Shown here piece after piece: positions 33,484-44,254 of a DNA stretch of 64,000 bases (its first letter is position 1; each line of letters begins with the position of its first letter). The stretch is from the NCBI GenBank assembly GCA_022457065.1, contig JAJGBQ010000001.1, forward strand, positions 2,418,001 to 2,482,000. The letters are read 5' to 3'. The notes beneath the pieces were generated by a model. The model was not told where the DNA came from. It did not search any database and saw only the letters and a list, made by a program, of their open reading frames with translations. This DNA comes from Curvularia sp. ZM96. Its lineage: Eukaryota; Ascomycota; Dothideomycetes; Pleosporales; Pleosporaceae. The translations under genes were made by a program, and so were the position numbers.

Positions 33484-34331
33484 ATGAAGGCTCCCTACCC
33501 AGAGATCCAGGGCGGCGGATCGCTGATCCTCGCATGGCAGATTCGCAGCAAACGTGTCTTGGTCGTCGGCGGCGGCGAGGTGAGTCTATCGGCAGCCGTC
33601 TCCGTGCAGAGTATTGACGATTGACTCAAGTAGGTTGCTGCTGGCCGCATCGTGAACGTCCTCAATGCCGATGCAAAAATCACCGTCGTGTGTCCCCGCG
33701 AAGGCCTCAACGATGAGGTTGCCTACCGGGTTGAACAGGGCCAGGTCGACTATGTGGACCGAAAGTTCGAGCCCTCAGACCTGGACGGCGTCGACATGGT
33801 TCTCACGGCAGTCGACGACCCAGAAGCCTCGTCACAGATCTACAAGCTGTGCAAGGAAAGGCGGATAGCAGCAAATATTGCAGACGTCCCGCCTGAGTGC
33901 GACTTTTACTTTGGCAGTGTCCATCGCGATGGGCCGCTGCAAATCATGGTCAGCACAAACGGCAACGGGCCCAAGCTGGCCAACATTGTCAGGAGACAAA
34001 TCGCCGCCGGCCTCCCTCACAACATTGGCAACGCCGTCCAAAGAGTCGGCATGCTGCGCAAGAAACTCAGAAAGGTTGCGCCCGCTATCGAGGAAGGGCC
34101 AAAGCGGATGCAGTGGTATGTGACGCGTCGCGACCCACGGTGACCCCTTTGCTGACCCGATGCAGGATGTCCAAGGTATGCGAGCAGTACTCGTTAGACG
34201 ACCTCTGCGCCATGACCGAGGAGGACATGGAGATGCTGTTAGGCTTCTACAAACCAGGCACCGTTCCATCGCTCGAAGCAGTCCGCTTGCAAGAACCAGA
34301 CGGAGCCTACGACGGGCCTTTCTTGATATAA
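33484..34331 (+). CDS. MET8: Siroheme synthase Met8 (precorrin-2 dehydrogenase/ferrochelatase)
   Basis: Three exons: 33484-33579, 33634-34115 and 34166-34331 (247 aa). Bifunctional enzyme that oxidises precorrin-2 to sirohydrochlorin with NAD and inserts iron, making siroheme for sulfite and nitrite reductase (known for yeast Met8). Seen: the Rossmann motif RVLVVGGGEVAAGRIVNVL, split by intron 1 after GGGE; the block NIADVPPECDFYFGSV, containing the conserved Asp shared by both reactions; STNGNGPKLANIVRRQI; and a helical C-terminal domain. The length is slightly below yeast (274 aa). The joined frame is continuous and all junctions are GT-AG. Start ATG at 33484-33486. Confidence 0.93.
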
Positions 34332-34602
34332 CAGTGTATGGTACGGCGTTGGGTAGACTGCGGTAGGTGTATACAGGAGTTGCGGCGACGCTATCCCTCT
34401 ACCTTTTTTGTATATCAATTGTATATTGTCCACTGTCTCCCTTCCATCCCATAATCACCTCATCGCAAAGCCACCACCAATCACGTCTTGTTGGCCCGAG
34501 CGTCACTTCCCGCTTTGCGCTCCGCAGTCTCACATGCTAGTAGACACTGCGACCACGCTTGTGAAGATACCTCACATAGCCATTGGCATCCTCGCAGCCA
34601 CA

Positions 34603-35994
34603 ATGGATCTCGGACAGCGACCCCCGTATGATTCGATCGACTTCAAAGCCCTCGCCAAGAAAATTGATGACTTTAAGCAAATATGGCAGCGAGCCTCGGG
34701 CAAGCTCGACTTTCAGAACCCAGAGACTGTCCAAGCCTTGTCAAAAGCAATCCTCAAATCAGACTTTGGCCTCGAACTTGACGTCCCTAATGACCGTCTC
34801 TGCCCACCAATACCCAACCGTTGGAATTATGTCGCCTGGATGCAGGGCCTCATTGACTCCACGTCCCCAGACTACTCTAACAAGTATGACCCAAACCGCC
34901 AGGTCCTCGGTCTAGACATAGGCACCGGCGCTTCCGCCGTTTACACCATGTTGTGCTTGCGATCTCGCCCAAATTGGACCATGTGCGCTACAGACATTGA
35001 CAAAAAGAGTTTTGACTCAGCGGCCCGCAACCTTGCCCTCAACAATCTCATGACGCGCACAAAACTACTTCAAACCACTGCCCTCAACCCTCTCATTCCG
35101 CTTGCTGCCCTTGGCATCAGTCGTCTCGACTTTGTCATGTGCAACCCGCCTTTCTTCACCAGCAAGTCTGAGATGCAGGCCAGTCTTAGAGGCGAGGGCA
35201 AGAGCTCCAAGCCCAATGCCGTGTGCACCGGATCGGAAAACGAAATGGTCTTTGACGGCGGCGGCGATGTCGGCTTCGTGACTACCATTGTTAACGAAAG
35301 TCTTCAGCTCAAAGAAAAGGTCCAGTGGTACAGCAGTCTGTTCGGCAAACTTGACAGCGCAAAGACCATTATCCGGCTACTGAAACAGCACGGCATTACC
35401 AATTGGGCTGTTGGTGTTGTGGAAGTAGGGGGAAGCACCAAGCGTTGGATAGTGGCATGGAGTTTTGGCGACCTACGACCGAGAAATGTATGTACTCATG
35501 AAGCTGTAGAAACGGATGTATATTCATATCCTCATACACCGTTTATTTTGAGATTTATTAATCTGGCTAACAAAAGCAAACAGAGCCACGCCCGCATCGA
35601 GAAAATTTCAAATGAGTACCTCCCTTTTCCAACTTCTTATCCCATCTCTTTGCCCCCCTCCGTCAACCCGCAGGCTGCAAAAGACGCCATTACCGATCAC
35701 ATGGCTTCGCTCGATTTAATCAGCTGGACTTGGGATCCTGCGACTTCCACCGGCACCGGCGAGGCTAGCCAGAACGTGTGGAGTCGAGCCTACAGACGCA
35801 TGCACGACCGGAAAATTAAAGAAGGCGTCGTTGACATGCAAACAGAGGAGGAGGGTCGGTCGGTGGAATTGGCGTTTCGGATTCGCGTGGTGGATTTGGC
35901 ACGAGAGGTGGTGGTCGAGTGGGTAAGGGGAAAAGATCAAGTACTGTGGGAGAGTCTATGTGGTCTTGTACACCGGCATTTCAAAAAGACTTGA
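34603..35994 (+). CDS. METTL16: METTL16-family RNA N6-adenosine methyltransferase
   Basis: The frame is open from 34408, but the ATG at 34603-34605 is the first with family-like sequence; ATG 34534 is an alternative. Unspliced it encodes 463 aa. A probable 96-bp intron (35488-35583: gtatgt...ctaac...cag) lies in frame without stops; removing it gives 431 aa and a smoother LRPRN-SHARI junction. Family members methylate adenosine in U6 snRNA (known for human METTL16 and its fission-yeast homologue). Seen: the N-terminal RPPYDSIDFKALAKK, the SAM-binding loop VLGLDIGTGASAVY, and the catalytic NPPF within DFVMCNPPFF. SAM methyltransferase of the Methyltransf_10 type; nuclear location inferred. Confidence 0.9.
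   Translation: MDLGQRPPYDSIDFKALAKKIDDFKQIWQRASGKLDFQNPETVQALSKAILKSDFGLELDVPNDRLCPPIPNRWNYVAWMQGLIDSTSPDYSNKYDPNRQVLGLDIGTGASAVYTMLCLRSRPNWTMCATDIDKKSFDSAARNLALNNLMTRTKLLQTTALNPLIPLAALGISRLDFVMCNPPFFTSKSEMQASLRGEGKSSKPNAVCTGSENEMVFDGGGDVGFVTTIVNESLQLKEKVQWYSSLFGKLDSAKTIIRLLKQHGITNWAVGVVEVGGSTKRWIVAWSFGDLRPRNVCTHEAVETDVYSYPHTPFILRFINLANKSKQSHARIEKISNEYLPFPTSYPISLPPSVNPQAAKDAITDHMASLDLISWTWDPATSTGTGEASQNVWSRAYRRMHDRKIKEGVVDMQTEEEGRSVELAFRIRVVDLAREVVVEWVRGKDQVLWESLCGLVHRHFKKT
35488..35583 (+). other. Probable 96-bp in-frame intron in METTL16 homologue
   Basis: Donor gtatgt, branch-like ggctaac and acceptor aaacag; 96 bp is divisible by three and contains no stop. It is clearly more AT-rich than the flanking exons, and its translation (rich in Tyr, His, Thr) looks unlike the family. 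Confidence 0.65.
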
Positions 35995-36215
35995 GGAATG
36001 AAAATCTCATTCAAAAGGACAGGAGGTATGCGCCATGCTCTCCCAATATTCCTGACCTGCTGATCGCGTGAAGTCCCAACCCTATCGGCCATCCCCGCCC
36101 ACACTCGCACCGGTTCCACAGCATCCTATCCCCCAATTCGCTAATCAAGTAAAATCAAGACCTCATATCAACTTTCCTCATCCACGACATCCCCATCGTC
36201 TAACCCCTTTCTTCC

Positions 36216-36719
36216 TTAGATAATCCTCTGATCCCAAAACATACTCTTCTCCATCTCTTCCGCCATCCCCTTCGCCATCGGCGCTCCACCTCCCTCTGGC
36301 TTCCTCCCAGCACACAACTCATTCTCATCCCCTCCTTTTCCTGCCTTCGCCTTCCCTCCCTTCTCCCTGATCACAGGCTCCTCCCCTCTCGCAGCCCGAT
36401 TCACCCGATGCAATTGTCCACCGTGCAAATCTCCCTTGAGCTCCTCCTTTACATCCACTTCGTCCGTAGTGTATTGAAATGTGGTCCACGCGTGTACTTG
36501 GGCTTCGAGACCGCGGGGAGCGTGCCCGGCGCGCGGAAGAAGCGCCGTGTGCGAGCCCGGGCGCGCCAAAGCGGTGTCTCGGTCGGAGGGTGCAGCGGTT
36601 TCAATGTCGAAGCGCGTACGACCTAGGTCAAGGAGCTCGGTGTTAGGATCGAAGTGGGAGGTAGGTTTGACATTCTCGTTGGAGGCAGTGCGGGCGCCAT
36701 TGCTGTTGGGGCCGGGCAT
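36216..36719 (-). CDS. Uncharacterised hydrophilic protein
   Basis: Intronless, 167 aa, ATG at 36717-36719, stop TAA at 36216-36218. Charged and Gly/Ala/Glu-rich throughout, with no membrane segment, signal peptide or known domain; much of it is predicted disordered by composition. The end (MAEEMEKSMFWDQRII) is a short amphipathic helix with an aromatic cap. Two overlapping plus-strand frames (36408-36626, 36481-36765) are shorter and look like shadows. Coding status rests on frame length, a clean ATG and lack of competing genes, so it is less sure than its neighbours. Confidence 0.5.
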   Translation of the reverse strand: MPGPNSNGARTASNENVKPTSHFDPNTELLDLGRTRFDIETAAPSDRDTALARPGSHTALLPRAGHAPRGLEAQVHAWTTFQYTTDEVDVKEELKGDLHGGQLHRVNRAARGEEPVIREKGGKAKAGKGGDENELCAGRKPEGGGAPMAKGMAEEMEKSMFWDQRII

Positions 36720-37208
36720 GTTGTGGGTTGGTAGTATGGAGTTGAGGTCTTGCTCGTGCTTGTGAAGTAGCTTGACTTAGTAGAGCAGGAAGTGTTGGTG
36801 GTAGGATGCCGCTATTTGTATACTGCTAGGGGTATGGGGGTGGAGGTTGTAGTGGGTGTTTTGGGGCGGAGGTTGTGGTTGGTAGATAAGAAGTCACCTT
36901 CTTGTCGCGCTGTGGGTGAGAGCAGTCTAGGTGAGAGCGGTCTGGGCAATCAGGTCACTTGTACTCTACTTCACCATGACGGCATTGGTCAAGGGGGTGT
37001 ATAAGAGAAAGGAATGGAACAACTGATGTACTAACAGAGAAAGCGATGGAGCAGAACAGAAGAGCGGCACTGAACAACACTAATAAGGATGGATACTACT
37101 TCGAACGCCAACAATTGAAAATCTCCCACGCATGACCTACTCACTTTCCACGCCACGCTCCTCCTCATTCTCAGTCTCTCCCTCTTCTTCGCCAACATCC
37201 CTCTCTTC
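36720..37208. other. Intergenic region, 489 bp
   Basis: G/T-rich on the plus strand (36730-36900), with the probable promoter of the gene ending at 36216. No gene seen. Confidence 0.5.
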
Positions 37209-38285
37209 TCAGTCCAGCGCCTGCCGCCACTCCTCCGCGCGCTGCCTCTGCACCCTTAACGTCTCCACAACCCTCGACTCCCTCACCACCCACCTCTCAT
37301 ATCCTCTCCACTCGTGGCTCCCTACACGCCGCGCACTTGCCACACTCCTCCCGGCTGGCGACGCATTAAAGCCACCACCGCCCTCCACCCACACCTGCAG
37401 CAGCCCCGAGCACAAAATCTCCGCCATCGCCGCCTGACTCGCTCGAAAAATCAAGAAGATGATCAACGGATGCATTACAAAAAGCTGCGTAAAAGTGCCG
37501 CACTGGTGCAAATACGCACACGTATCTTCGACAAGATTCATAATGTAGTTTGAACCGCGGCGCGCGCGGTGCTGTGCTATCCGCGTGTGCGAGTCGCAGG
37601 AGTACCCGCATTCAGCAGGGGGAAAGGGAAAAGGCGTGTCGTGCAGGGCAGCAGGTGTTTGCAGAAAGCGGGTGTGGGCTGCGGCGCAGAAGCGGCGGAG
37701 GGTAGTGATGCGTTGGGGAGAGCGGGTGGAGAAGCGTGTTTGAAGGTACTTTCTATGGCCAGTCAAGGAGGACTGAAGGGTTACGGGTGGAGAGGTTACG
37801 TTGTCTATTTGCCAGGCATTTGGGAAGGGTTGGTCTACGGAGAGGTAAGAGGCAATTGTGTTGCCGATGGTGAGGTATTGGTTGGGGGTTGGGGGGACGC
37901 CGTATTCATCGGCAAGGAAGTGAGCATAGATGGAGGGTTGATTGTGGGCTTGAGCTGAGAGAACAGTGTATTCGCTTTGGAGTTGGGGCTCTAATATCAT
38001 TCGGGCAACGAGGTTTCCTGTCACGGCGGCAGTGAAGATGGGGGATGCGGAGGCGAGAATCAGGGCGCAGTCGCGCTTGTGTTGAACTCGATCTGTAGGA
38101 TCGATGGCGGTGTTGTGGGTGTACTTGGGGAGTTCCTCAGCGAGTATCTCGGCGATTAGGGGTTCGTAGTGCTCGGAGAGGAGGAGACTGGCTCTTCGGT
38201 GCCTCTGATCGGTTAGTGGTTCTGAAGCTGGCACTGGGACTTCATTGTTTGGACGGATTGGTCCTGATGATGAAGCGTCTGTCAT
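37209..38285 (-). CDS. Uncharacterised protein, 358 aa
   Basis: Intronless; start taken as the ATG at 38283-38285, since the codon opening the frame at 38294 is TTG. N-terminus hydrophilic, then a helical region (RHRRASLLLSEHYEPLIAEILAEELPKY) and possible short hydrophobic segments at about residues 75-100 and 265-290 (LFVMHPLIIFLIFRASQAAMAEIL). A Cys/His group near residues 225-265 (CGYSCDSHTRIAQH, DTCAYLHQC) could bind metal, but no known pattern fits. Ends with a basic helix of Arg/Glu repeats. No family recognised. Plus-strand frames over the same bases are shorter and lack features. Confidence 0.62.
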   Translation of the reverse strand: MTDASSSGPIRPNNEVPVPASEPLTDQRHRRASLLLSEHYEPLIAEILAEELPKYTHNTAIDPTDRVQHKRDCALILASASPIFTAAVTGNLVARMILEPQLQSEYTVLSAQAHNQPSIYAHFLADEYGVPPTPNQYLTIGNTIASYLSVDQPFPNAWQIDNVTSPPVTLQSSLTGHRKYLQTRFSTRSPQRITTLRRFCAAAHTRFLQTPAALHDTPFPFPPAECGYSCDSHTRIAQHRARRGSNYIMNLVEDTCAYLHQCGTFTQLFVMHPLIIFLIFRASQAAMAEILCSGLLQVWVEGGGGFNASPAGRSVASARRVGSHEWRGYERWVVRESRVVETLRVQRQRAEEWRQALD

Positions 38286-39046
38286 GGATGTCAAACTGTT
38301 GCTTCTTGTGGATGTTTGTTTGTTGAGTAATTAGTAGTAGGCAAGAAAGCTGATCGTAAAGGTATGCATTTTAGCAGATTCTAAAAGGATGCAGCAGGGA
38401 TCTATGTATACATTTCACCGGCATACAGTTGGCAAGACTGTGGCGGCTGGAAAGCTTCACATCGAACCATTGAAGAAGCCATTCTTAAGCTCATGCGTTG
38501 TAAAGTACCTTAGGGAAGATACCACAACTATCGTTAGTCAAGGAAACGAGAGAATGAAATCTGTCTGCCCATTCACTAAATGAGAACGTACGGGCAAATA
38601 GCGAACAAGTGTCTGTAGCACAGAATACGCAGCCATGCCAGCGTGGTAGCATCGTGATAATGACGGTAAGCAACACTTGGTTGAAAATTCAATGCCCTAC
38701 ATTCAATGTCTGTACAACTGCAGTCTTTGAGAACCGAGGATAAACTAAGCAAAATTGTTGCATGAAGTATGGAAGAGAAGCATGACGCAGAGCGGCGCCG
38801 AGTGTGGCGTCGTTGGCTAGTGAGGCTGCTACCTAGCGTGTTTGAGTCAGTGCCCCTCCAGAATGTTGATATCGACCCCTCGTGCCCCTCCAAGCTGCAC
38901 ACGAGCTACCTTTAATACACACAGCACTACCAGGTAAGTCGCGACGACAGACGTGTATTCTCCGTGTCCAAGCTACTGCTGCGATCCGCGCAAATTTATT
39001 CAAAAATCACAAGCATCTTACCAACAACAAAAGCTTACACACAGAC
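38286..39046. other. Divergent intergenic region upstream of glutaminyl-tRNA synthetase
   Basis: 761 bp between divergent starts. No supported gene. The last 100 bp contain the 5' UTR of GLN4, with an A-rich tract before the ATG. Confidence 0.5.
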
Positions 39047-41060
39047 ATGGCCGAGCCTTCAGCTCCCGCACCACCGCCCGCCGAGGAGGGAAAGGGCCCC
39101 TCCAAGCGCGCCCTCGAAAAGGCGGCGAAAAAAGCTGCAGCAAAGGCCAAAAAAGCCGAACATGCCCTGCGACCTAAGGAACAGGCAAAGCCTAGCGCAA
39201 AGAGCGAGCCGACCAGCATCTTCTCCGAGGGTTGGCTGAAGCGCATTTACGAAGAGAAGCCCGTATCCGAAGTCAGGACTCGTTTCCCGCCTGAGCCCAA
39301 CGGCTTTTTGCACATTGGACATGCCAAAGCCATTGCTGTAGACTTTGGCTTCGCAAAACACCACAACGGCAAGTGCTACCTGCGCTACGATGACACCAAC
39401 CCCGAGAAGGAAGACGAAATCTACTTCAAGGCAATCCTGGACGTTGTCAAGTGGCTAGGCTTCGAGCCGTGGAAGATTACCTACAGCAGCGACAACTTTG
39501 ACAAGCTATACGAGCTGGCTGAAGAGTTGATTAACAAGGACGGCGCTTATGTCTGCCACTGTTCGCGTAAGTCTATCATTGACTATCAGCCTGTTCAAGT
39601 TTGACCCGCATGCAGGCGAGGAAATCAACAATCAGCGTGGCGGACCAGACAACCGTGGCAAGCGCTATGCCTGCGCTCACCGAACGCGACCCATTGAAGA
39701 GTCCATCACCGAGTTCCGAGCCATGCGCGATGGAAAATACAAGGCTGGCGAGGCATTTCTCCGTATGAAGCAGAAGTTGACCGACCCTGACGAGGGCAAC
39801 CCGCAAATGTGGGATTTACCAGCGTACCGTGTTGTAAAGGAAAACTACCATCACAGGACGGGTGATAAGTGGAGAATCTATCCTACATACGACTTTACAC
39901 ACTGCATTTGCGATGCTCTGGAGGGCATCACCCATTCCATGTGTACCGTCGAGTTTCGCCAGTCGCGTGTTTCGTACGACTGGCTTCTAGAGCAACTAGA
40001 CATGAAGGTGCCAAAGTCGGAAGAAAAGGGGCCTATGCAGAGAGAGTAAGTACAGACCTTGTTTGTTGCGTTGCGTGCACTAATAGCGTGTAGGTTCGGC
40101 CGTCTCAGCGTTGGCGGTACCATCTTGTCAAAGCGACGCATTCTCCAACTCGTCGAAGGAACCACAGTAGAGAAGAAGAATGCTGACGGCACTGTCGAAA
40201 CAAAGAAGATTCCGCCAGCTGTGCGAGGATGGGACGACCCTCGTCTATTTACCATGGTCGCTCTCCGTCGCCGCGGTATCCCAGCCAAGGCTATGCTCAA
40301 CTTTGTCGACGAGCTCGGTGTCACAGATGCGCTCTCTGAAATTGAGCCCCCACGTTTCGAAGCATCGATCCGGAAACACCTGGAGCGAACAGTACCTCGC
40401 CAAATGCTCGTGCTCGACCCTATCAAGGTCATTATCGAAGACTTTGCTGCCGAAGATGAGCAGGAGCTTACGGTGCCGTATGACCCCAAGGGCACCATCC
40501 CTGGAGAGCGAAAAGTCAAGATTGGTAATGCAGTCTACATCGACCGCAGTGATTTCAGAGAGGAAGACAGCGCGGATTACTTCCGTCTTGCACCTAACAA
40601 GACCGTTGGTCTGTATAACGTGCCATTCCCGATTCGCGCTACATCCTTCTCTAAAGATGAGAGCGGCAAGGTCACAGAGATCAAAGCAGTCAAGGCTCCA
40701 GCAACCGAGAAACCCAAAGCATACATCCAGTGGGTGGATGCGGCCACTGGTGTCCCAGTCACGGCGCGCATTTACAACTCGCTCTTTAAGACCGAATCTC
40801 CAAACACACTGGACTGGAAGACAGGAGGCTGGGCCGACGATCTGAACCCAAACTCCGAGGTCATCTACAAGAACGCCTTCATCGAAAAGGGAATCAGAAA
40901 TCTCATCAGCGAGACGTCGTTGGACTTGAGTGGTTCTTCGGATGCTCTTGTTCGTTTCCAGGCTTTGCGAACGGCCTACTTCTGCGTCGATATCGATTCG
41001 ACAGAGAATGATATTGTGCTCAACCAGATTGTGAGCCTCAGGGAGGATAAGGGAAAATAA
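39047..41060 (+). CDS. GLN4: Glutaminyl-tRNA synthetase
   Basis: Three exons: 39047-39566, 39616-40045 and 40094-41060 (638 aa). Charges tRNA-Gln in the cytosol (class Ib synthetase). Seen: an Ala/Lys-rich N-terminal extension (KRALEKAAKKAAAKAKKA) that probably helps tRNA binding; RFPPEPNGFLHIGHAKAI with the HIGH motif at about residue 89; the KMSKS counterpart ILSKRRI at about 327-333; and then the beta-barrel anticodon-binding region ending DIVLNQIVSLREDKGK. Yeast Gln4 is longer because of a larger N-terminal domain, which is absent here. Both introns (49 and 48 bp) are GT-AG and restore CHCSREEINNQRGG and REFGRLSVGGT, two conserved blocks. Confidence 0.95.
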
Positions 41061-42006
41061 TTTGTACCATCTTCGTGTTCAAATATAGACTAGGGTCTGG
41101 GCGCAGCGGGCGCGCATTCAGGGGCAATCAACAAGCTTTATTACCAAGAATATCTATTTTTTCCTCAGGCTATTAATCGAAGAACATCGTCCGTTCCTTT
41201 TCAGATCTCGTTCGGCACGACGCTCAGCAAATTAAATCGTCGTCAGACTGAGCCAAGACGAGAATCCCGTAACAGAGTGGGGGTTAGTAGTGCTATTATT
41301 GACTTGATAGGGCTAGCTCTGCTGCGTCAGCATGGCTACGGTTTAGACACCTCTCCAGGGCCGCCCACCCCTCTCTAATGGTCTGATATTGTACGGATTG
41401 CTTCCTTCAAAAGTTACATTCTGCGAACATGACGCCATACCCCGCAATCAGATGGACTGCAACACCACGCATCATGCTGCCAAGCTGCATATAACTCGTT
41501 CCAAGACTACGCCAAGATGCGAGAGGAACTGTGAAGACTCTGCTGACAGATGGAAGTATCGGCGGAGATAACACTCTGGCTATTAAAAAATCGACACAGG
41601 TAAGCATACTGTTCGCTATTACGGACCAAAATGCTGGCTGGAGGTCTGCAAGTGGCTGAGGCATATCTGCGGGTCGCCCGAAAGATGTATCGCGTATGCG
41701 AACCACTCTCCAATCAAAAGACGTTTCTGAAGCCTCTGGATCCTACCCCGCTGCCGTAATCAACAAACTGTTTATATAATCGACCACTGCCACAAATATC
41801 GATCGCTGCCACATCACGAACCTAGGGGATAGTTGTGGCAAGAATCAAGTTTGGTGTTTTACGTACCAATTCAGCCAACAGAGCGACTAGACATTAACTA
41901 AGGAGGCCAACCAAGTGACAACTACGACACCGTATCTGCCCTACATTCCTGATTGCACCTTCGGGCATGTCTCTTCGTGCGTCTGGACAGACTATCAACC
42001 TCCGCC
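41061..42006. other. Intergenic region, 946 bp
   Basis: No supported gene. It contains the 3' UTR of GLN4 and the promoter of the regulator-like gene. Frames at 41389-41706 on both strands have no domain. Confidence 0.5.
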
Positions 42007-43961
42007 ATGGCAGATGCACGAAACCCGTCGAATCACAGTACCCCGACTTCGGCGATTAAAACCTCGCCTTCAGACCGGCCCGCAACGAAGAATGCATCGG
42101 TTGCAACTGCAGTACGCGAATACGAGTTCTTTGTGACTACAGAAAAGCCACATCTGCCAAATGGCGCGGAACGAGGCATGATCCGGAGGCTAGTCATGCG
42201 TAACTTTTTTGAGGCGAAAACAACGGCGCCGCTGGCGGACAAATCAGAACACAGTTCAGCAACCACGGTCATGGCAAGACAGCAACTAAGTAGTCGGTTT
42301 CGGCTTAATAAATCAGCAAACGAAAAAGATGTCAAGGGTGGAAAGCCGAGAATGAAAAGAGGAAAGGGGAAAGGCAAGGGAGAAAGACCCTCCTCGTCCA
42401 GGGCTATGACAGAAGCCCCACTTGACGAGGTAACGGGAAAGAGACGCCGCTTGCAAGGGGGAGAAGGTGATAAGACACAAGAGGAGATAACCGAAGCGGC
42501 TTCGAAATCGCCAAGCTTGAGAATAGATCCGAGTGCTCATCGCATCGATCCTTTCGATATTTTGCCTATACCAGGGACGCGGCAGTTTGATATTCTATTT
42601 CAGTTGTGTACGTATCATTCATACAGACGGACTTTGTTGGAAGAGACGCACACAGGCGAATTCTACATACTGATACCTCCTCAGATAAAGGCGCGCCCAA
42701 GAGTAACTCTATTGCTATTGACGCCAAGAATACTTGGCCATCTTGGATCATTCACGATGCTGGTCTTCTACACGCTACACTAGCAACATGGGCAATCTAC
42801 GGCGTGCTTGCGAAGGGACTCAATGAGCTACAGTGTTGTTATCTCAAACATAAATGTGATGCAATAAATGCAATCAGTTCCAAGCTCGCGGAGCCTGATG
42901 GGATTGTCTCAGACGAGGTCATTGGCACGGTCTTGACCCTTGCTAGCTTTGAGGTTGGACTCCATATTCAACGCCGAATATTTTTCATTTAGTATGCACC
43001 CGCTTACCGTGACCAGAGTCTTTGCGGAGCATATGATACTGCCCAGATGCACTTGATGGCTCTGAAACGAATGGTCATAGCCCGGGGCGGATTATTCGCG
43101 TTCGGCCACAACGACGGCTTGCTGCGCGGCATATTATGGTAAGCTCCAGATACATAGGAAGCATGACTGTTTGCTTAGAAGGGTACCTATAGGATAGATT
43201 TTCATACGGCTGCAGCGTTTCGAATGCCTCCTTCATTCCCGCTTGTGTGCCTCGATCCAGACGCGCCTCCCTTACCTGACGAGCTCATGGAAGAAGCAGC
43301 GTATACGTCGCCAACATCGCCGCTTCAACTGTCAATCGCCCCGACGGAATGCTTTAACATATTCTACAGATTACATCGTATATCCCTAGCAATGTCTTCA
43401 CATTGGTATGGTCGCGTCTCCCGACTTACGTTGAGTAACCTCCTCTACCAAATGCTGTACATCGTTCTTTCTGTGCCCGATCAATCCCGTGATTTCATCG
43501 ATTTCGATAGAGACGCTCGAGACATCCGGGAATGCAGAGATGGAGACCAGGCGTACCGAAGAAACACAGCAGATGCAGCAAGCGTGGTTGAAGGGCTTCT
43601 TGTTGCAACACTGATTTTTGTCTATGCTGGCCTACGGGGACTCCCGACCAACGCAAAGATTTTCAGCATTTTCCTAAGCCGACTTCGCATGGCAATTGAT
43701 CGACCCACAGCCTCGGTGATAGAAGTGTGGGGACGTGAGAAGAACCTAAAGATGCTGGCTTGGGTATTGGTCGTGGCCTGTTCGGTTGTTGCGGTAGAAC
43801 AGGACCGCGCTTGGTGGATCTCGAAGCTTTCCGACTTGTGTGGAGTTATGGAAATCAAGCACCAAGCGGAATTAAGAGATGCAATGCAGCATATAGCATG
43901 GACCGATGTATTCTTTGATAGTAGACTGGAGAGCATCTGGGCAGAGATGATGCAGTGGTGA
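42007..43961 (+). CDS. Fungal-specific transcription factor-like protein (DUF3468 type), no zinc cluster
   Basis: Four exons: 42007-42607, 42685-42953, 43017-43138 and 43193-43961 (586 aa). Start chosen as the ATG of MADARNPSNHS. After a disordered N-terminus comes ERGMIRRLVMRNFFEAK, then a basic patch likely to act as nuclear signal (RMKRGKGKGKGE and GKRRR), then the helical DUF3468/fungal-TF-like region: DAGLLHATLATWAIYGVL, SDEVIGTVLTLASFE, AQMHLMALKRMV, NIFYRLHRISLAMSSHWYGR, and VLVVACSVV near the end. Many relatives carry an N-terminal Zn2Cys6 cluster; none is visible here or in the 100 bp upstream, and these proteins are known also in cluster-less form. All junctions are GT-AG. Targets unknown. 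Confidence 0.85.
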
Positions 43962-44254
43962 CAATTATTGCAATGCTGATTGGACGTACCAGACGATGAA
44001 TTAGAGCGTATCCATAGACTTCAGAGAAAAAATACGAAAATGGACGAATGATGCATCTAACGGAGCCACCATCCCCGTACAATGACAAGAGCAGCGGAAA
44101 CAGAACCGTGTTCGCGCTAGTCCGCATTTGGCGCGAGTCCGTGAATTCTACTCCACGTGGGTCGGGGAAACTAGCGCCGAAGGCAATGGCGAGGCGAGGG
44201 ATAGCGGGCAATAACTTCAAAGACTGACGTTCGTCTGGCCACGACACCACAACT

